Assembly: GCF_014193675.1 (NCBI RefSeq)
Contig: NZ_BLXZ01000010.1
Location: 124,001-188,000 of the forward strand
Source of the DNA: Geomonas limicola
GTDB taxonomy: Bacteria > Desulfobacterota > Desulfuromonadia > Geobacterales > Geobacteraceae
Direction: 5' to 3'
DNA length: 64,000 bases
Shown: one piece after another, positions 58,728 through 64,000 of the stretch
Numbering within the stretch: position 1 is the stretch's first letter
Layout: each line of letters begins with the position of its first letter
Translations under genes and position numbers: made by a program
Notes under the pieces: generated by a model
What the model was told of the DNA's origin: nothing
The model's input: the letters and a program-made list of their open reading frames with translations, nothing else
Database searches by the model: none

Positions 58728-60110
58728 ATGGAAAGGATACTCATAGTCGAGGACGACAGCTTCTTCCGTGAGGTTTTTACGGATCTGCTCCAGCAGGACG
58801 GTTACAGCGTTGATGTCGCCGCCTCGGGAGAAGAAGCGCTCGATTTGATCTCCAGCCGCGAGTACCAGTTGGTGGTCACCGACCTGGTGATGCGCGACGT
58901 GAGCGGCCTGGACATCCTTTCCGCAGTAAAACGGCTCGATCCCGCGGTCGACGTTATCATGGTCACCGGGCACGCCAATGTCGAGACGGCCATCTTCGCG
59001 CTGAAAAACGGAGCCACTGACTATCTCGTGAAACCGATCAACCACGACGAGTTCCGGCACATCGTGGCGCAGTGCATGGACCAGCGGCGACTTTTGGACG
59101 AAAACCTGGAGCTCAAGGGGCTCTTGCACCTGTTCCAGGTGAGCCAGACCATCGCCAACTGCCTGGAGCTCGACCGCGTCTACCAGCTCCTCATGGACGC
59201 GCTTTCCAAGGAAGTGGGGGTGACCCGCGGTCTCGGCTATTTCAGCGACAGTGGTAACCTCGTGCTTCACGAAGTCAAAGGGATCGACCCGGAGCACGCC
59301 TCGCTGCTCGGTCAGGCGGTAATATCCGAGTGCGAGCTGATGGATGACGGTGGCGCACTGGTTATCCTGAAGGACTTCCTCCCCGAAGATGCGGCGTACG
59401 GCGAAGGGGTGCACGAGGCGATGTGCCTCTACGTTCGGCACAAAACGACGCTCCAAGGGGTGATCGTGCTGGTGAACGACCCCGGACAGCCGATCCCCCG
59501 GCCGGTCAACCGCAAGAACCTCAGTTTCCTCCTCGACCAGGCCTCGCTTGCCCTCGATAACGCCGCCCGCTACAACTTCGCCAAGGATCTTCTCTACATC
59601 GACGAGTTGACCGGTCTGTACAACTACCGTTACCTCGACGTGGTGCTCGAGCGCGAACTCAAGCGTTGCGAGCGCTACGGGTCCAACCTCTCGGTACTCT
59701 TCCTCGACATCGACCTCTTCAAGATGGTGAACGACAACTTCGGCCACCTGATCGGCAGCCGGGTGCTGCGCGAGGTGGGTACCCTGCTCAGGAAAGGGGT
59801 GCGCGACGTCGATGCGGTGATCCGGTACGGTGGCGACGAGTACACCATCGTCCTGGTCGAGACCGGGGTCGAGGGGGCAAAAGTCGTGGCCGAGCGTATC
59901 CGGCGCAACATCGAGCAGCACACCTTCGGTCGGGCCGACGGCCTGGCCATCAAGCTCACCGTGAGCCTCGGTTACGCCTGCGCTCCAGCCGACGCCGGCA
60001 CCAAGGGCGAGCTCCTCGAGATGGCCGACCAGGCTATGTACCGCGGCAAGGCGGCCGGCAAAAACCAGGCCTTCCACTGCCTGCCGGCACCCCCGCCAGC
60101 GGCCGAGTAG
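58728..60110 (+). CDS. Response regulator diguanylate cyclase (REC-GAF-GGDEF)
   Basis: 460 residues, ATG with AGGAG upstream. The receiver (1-120) has VEDDSFFRE, phospho-Asp in LVVTDLVMRD and LVKPIN. A GAF-like region follows (about 135-290). The GGDEF domain (about 295-445) carries the active motif RYGGDEYT (GGDEY variant) and an inhibitory RxxD (RDVD) five residues before it. It should make c-di-GMP from GTP when phosphorylated, with product feedback. No kinase is adjacent. Two PilZ genes in the window are possible effectors. Confidence 0.9.
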   Translation: MERILIVEDDSFFREVFTDLLQQDGYSVDVAASGEEALDLISSREYQLVVTDLVMRDVSGLDILSAVKRLDPAVDVIMVTGHANVETAIFALKNGATDYLVKPINHDEFRHIVAQCMDQRRLLDENLELKGLLHLFQVSQTIANCLELDRVYQLLMDALSKEVGVTRGLGYFSDSGNLVLHEVKGIDPEHASLLGQAVISECELMDDGGALVILKDFLPEDAAYGEGVHEAMCLYVRHKTTLQGVIVLVNDPGQPIPRPVNRKNLSFLLDQASLALDNAARYNFAKDLLYIDELTGLYNYRYLDVVLERELKRCERYGSNLSVLFLDIDLFKMVNDNFGHLIGSRVLREVGTLLRKGVRDVDAVIRYGGDEYTIVLVETGVEGAKVVAERIRRNIEQHTFGRADGLAIKLTVSLGYACAPADAGTKGELLEMADQAMYRGKAAGKNQAFHCLPAPPPAAE

Positions 60111-60577
60111 GATATCCCTTCCAGCTATCTGCTTCATCTCATTTTCGGGTAACACGTTCTTCTCCACGGAGCACGGCAGCCGTTCTCAGGTCCTCCCCTT
60201 TGCGAAGGGGAGAAAGAGGGGATTTGGCCCAGGCGGCCACTTCGTTGATGCTTGCCAACTGCTCAATTTCCAACTGCCCCATCGATACAAACTGCACCTT
60301 TTCTCAAGGGTAGTTGCGACCAGTATGCCCCCCATCCCCCCGAGCTTGTGCTCTTCTCAGCTAACTGCAAAACCTTCCCTGCGCGAAGACTTTTTTATGG
60401 TCGTGCCGGGGAGAAAATGCTATTCTTCTGCCCTTGGTCTTGGGCTGCAAAATTTCTATTATGACCGGTCCTACCTCACTACCTGGGCCCTGGTGGTGAC
60501 TGAGTTAAAATCGGCAACACTGCTACTATTCCAGCCGTTTTGAGGCTGACACTGATTGTGCAAGGAGAGCGTGACTC
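60111..60577. other. Intergenic region with one dispersed palindrome
   Basis: 467 bases upstream of hisS. A perfect 8-bp palindrome with TGCG loop (60193-60212) matches the copy at 55235 in opposite orientation. The rest is AT-richer. I looked for T-box landmarks, as hisS is sometimes T-box regulated in Firmicutes, and found none. No gene seen. Confidence 0.45.
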
Positions 60578-61825
60578 GTGGCTATCAACGGTATCAAAGG
60601 CTTTAACGACATCCTTCCCGGCGACGTAGAGAAATGGCAGCACATCGAAGCGACTGCACGTCGCGTGTTCGAACTCTATGGCTTCTCCGAGATCCGCACC
60701 CCCATCCTGGAAAAGACCGAACTCTTCTGTCGTTCCATCGGTGACGCCACCGATATCGTCGAAAAAGAGATGTACTCCTTCGTGGACAAGGGGGAGAACA
60801 AGGTCACTATGCGCCCCGAAGGGACCGCAGCCGTGATGCGCGCCTTCATCGAGCACAAGATGCAGGCCCTCGACCCGGTGGCCAGGCTCTACTACATGGG
60901 CCCCATGTTCCGCTACGAGCGTCCCCAGAAGGGGCGTTACCGCCAGTTCCACCAGATCGGCGCCGAGGTGACCGGCGTGAGCGCCCCCACGGTCGACGCC
61001 CAGGTGCTCACCATGCTGACCCACTTCTTTGCCGAGTTGGGTCTCGACGAGCCCTCGCTGCAGATCAACTCGCTGGGCTGCCCCTGCTGCCGCCCGGTGT
61101 ACCGTGAGGCGTTGAAGAGCTTCCTGTTGAGCAAGATCGAGCTTCTGTGCGAAGACTGCAACCGCCGCTACGAGACCAACCCGCTGCGCGCCCTGGACTG
61201 CAAATCACCGGGGTGCCAGGAGGCGACCAAGGGCGCTCCGGCCATGCTCGAGTACCTCTGCCCCGAGTGCGCCGAGCACTTCGAGGCCACCAAGAAGTAC
61301 CTCGAACTGGTGGGGACCAAGTACCAGATCAACGAGCGCATGGTGCGCGGGCTGGACTACTACACCCGCACCACCTTCGAGCTGGTGACCGGCCTTCTGG
61401 GCTCCCAGAGCGCCGTCGCCGCCGGCGGGCGTTACGACGGACTGATCAGCGACCTGGGCGGACCGGCACTTCCCGGCATCGGGTTTGCCATCGGCGTCGA
61501 GCGCGTGGCTCTCTTGCTCGCCGAGAAGGATTTCAGCCGGCGTCCCGACCTCTTCATCGCGGCCTTGGGTGACGAGGCCCATGCCGAGGCGTTCCGCCTG
61601 ATGAGTGCCCTGCAGCGCCAAGGTGCCGCCGTGGAGATCGACTACGAAGGGAAGAGCCTGAAGAGCCAAATGCGGCGCGCCGACAAGTTCAAGTCGCGCT
61701 ACACCCTCATCATCGGCGGCGACGAGCTGGCCCGCGGCACGGCCCCGCTCAAGGACATGGACGGCGGCACCCAGAGCGAGGTGGCTCTCAACGCCGACGC
61801 CATCGTAAAGGTCCTTAAAGGCTAA
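60578..61825 (+). CDS. hisS: Histidyl-tRNA synthetase
   Basis: 415 residues from a GTG start (MAINGIKGFNDILPGDVEKW) with AAGGAG ten bases upstream. It is a class II synthetase: motif 1 around YGFSEIRTPILEKTELF, motif 2 in MFRYERPQKGRYRQFHQIGAE, the histidine-binding GLDYYTRTTFEL, and motif 3 in GIGFAIGVERVALLL. A cysteine-rich insertion (CPCCRPVY...CEDCNRRY...CKSPGC) probably binds zinc. It is housekeeping. Confidence 0.97.
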   Translation: MAINGIKGFNDILPGDVEKWQHIEATARRVFELYGFSEIRTPILEKTELFCRSIGDATDIVEKEMYSFVDKGENKVTMRPEGTAAVMRAFIEHKMQALDPVARLYYMGPMFRYERPQKGRYRQFHQIGAEVTGVSAPTVDAQVLTMLTHFFAELGLDEPSLQINSLGCPCCRPVYREALKSFLLSKIELLCEDCNRRYETNPLRALDCKSPGCQEATKGAPAMLEYLCPECAEHFEATKKYLELVGTKYQINERMVRGLDYYTRTTFELVTGLLGSQSAVAAGGRYDGLISDLGGPALPGIGFAIGVERVALLLAEKDFSRRPDLFIAALGDEAHAEAFRLMSALQRQGAAVEIDYEGKSLKSQMRRADKFKSRYTLIIGGDELARGTAPLKDMDGGTQSEVALNADAIVKVLKG

Positions 61826-62023
61826 CCCAGAGACGCGGATTCCGCGGAAACTGTTACGGACTCCCGCGGATAAGCCGAAAAAGTTCAACCTGCAAGGCAA
61901 GCGAAGTGCGAGTAAAAAGGTGGATCTGTTTTTTCAGCGCCTTTCAAATCCGTATAATCCGCGTGCAAAGCCTTTGACGTAGATTTGCCTTTTTTGCCTT
62001 TGTTTTTTGTTTAGAGGGACTTA

Positions 62024-64000
<1,977 letters not shown>

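Noticed and set aside
60111..60577. T-box or other riboswitch before hisS
   Set aside because: No specifier-loop, AG-bulge or antiterminator landmarks, and no terminator between this region and the start codon.

Overview
The window reads as a chromosomal segment of a GC-rich deltaproteobacterium of the Geobacterales (Geobacter/Geomonas/Citrifermentans type). This is inferred from content, not from a database match. The evidence is a Geobacter-like periplasmic Hyb NiFe hydrogenase with its Hyp set, a decaheme c-cytochrome paired with an MtrB/PioB-type outer-membrane barrel, many orphan two-component and c-di-GMP proteins (two PilZ, one GGDEF, one MshEN-like), and sigma-54-type promoters. No rRNA, tRNA, CRISPR array, transposase or phage gene was seen.

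Layout. 1-3.8 kb: the end of an unknown gene, a methyl-accepting chemotaxis protein and a degenerate sigma-54-activator-like regulator (both minus). 4.3-9.9 kb: a plus-strand run of butyrate kinase, an unusual XRE-cupin-phosphotransacylase fusion, a glycerophosphodiesterase and an acyltransferase-alpha/beta-hydrolase fusion. 10-17.5 kb: HAD phosphatase, membrane protein, RsgA GTPase, spermidine-synthase-like methyltransferase, a small zinc-ribbon protein, then a cytosolic signalling cluster (MEDS-PAS-kinase, STAS, second kinase, PilZ).

17.6-30.2 kb is a hydrogenase island: hypA, then a sigma-54-type promoter driving hybO-hybA-hybB-hybC-hybD-tatA-hypB-hypF-hypC-hypD-hypE. The set is nearly self-contained: structural subunits, quinone-side membrane subunit, C-terminal protease, a Tat translocase subunit, a nickel-storing HypB with 51 histidines in about 100 residues, and the CN/CO ligand machinery.

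30.2-37.3 kb: PilZ, a MshEN-receiver protein, an ammonium transporter with a sigma-54 promoter and three 21-bp-phased upstream sites (all minus), then an HDAC-like amidohydrolase operon, a 31-residue membrane peptide, a CoA-binding protein and a membrane protein. 37.8-43.2 kb: a compact operon joining an MlaF-like ATPase, a decaheme lipoprotein, an MtrB-like barrel, a substrate-binding protein (apparent CTG start) and a lone receiver. This is the strongest candidate for an undescribed multi-part system.

43.3-54 kb: a cysteine-tailed protein, a phosphoesterase, SppA, then the lipid/ribosome housekeeping block yceD-rpmF-plsX-fabH-fabD-fabG-acpP-fabF-rpiB, and glyA. 54-64 kb: a radical SAM protein, a long heptamer repeat array, an orphan Fis-type DNA-binding protein, comEC (apparent CTG start), a REC-GAF-GGDEF cyclase, hisS and the 5' part of dnaE, which runs off the window.

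Two genome-style oddities recur. Several intergenic gaps hold short tandem repeats (GGGACTA/GGGGCTA-type or TTGAGT-type), three of them as inverted pairs around a non-conserved core. Two genes (41812 and 56285) only make sense with CTG start codons preceded by good ribosome binding sites.
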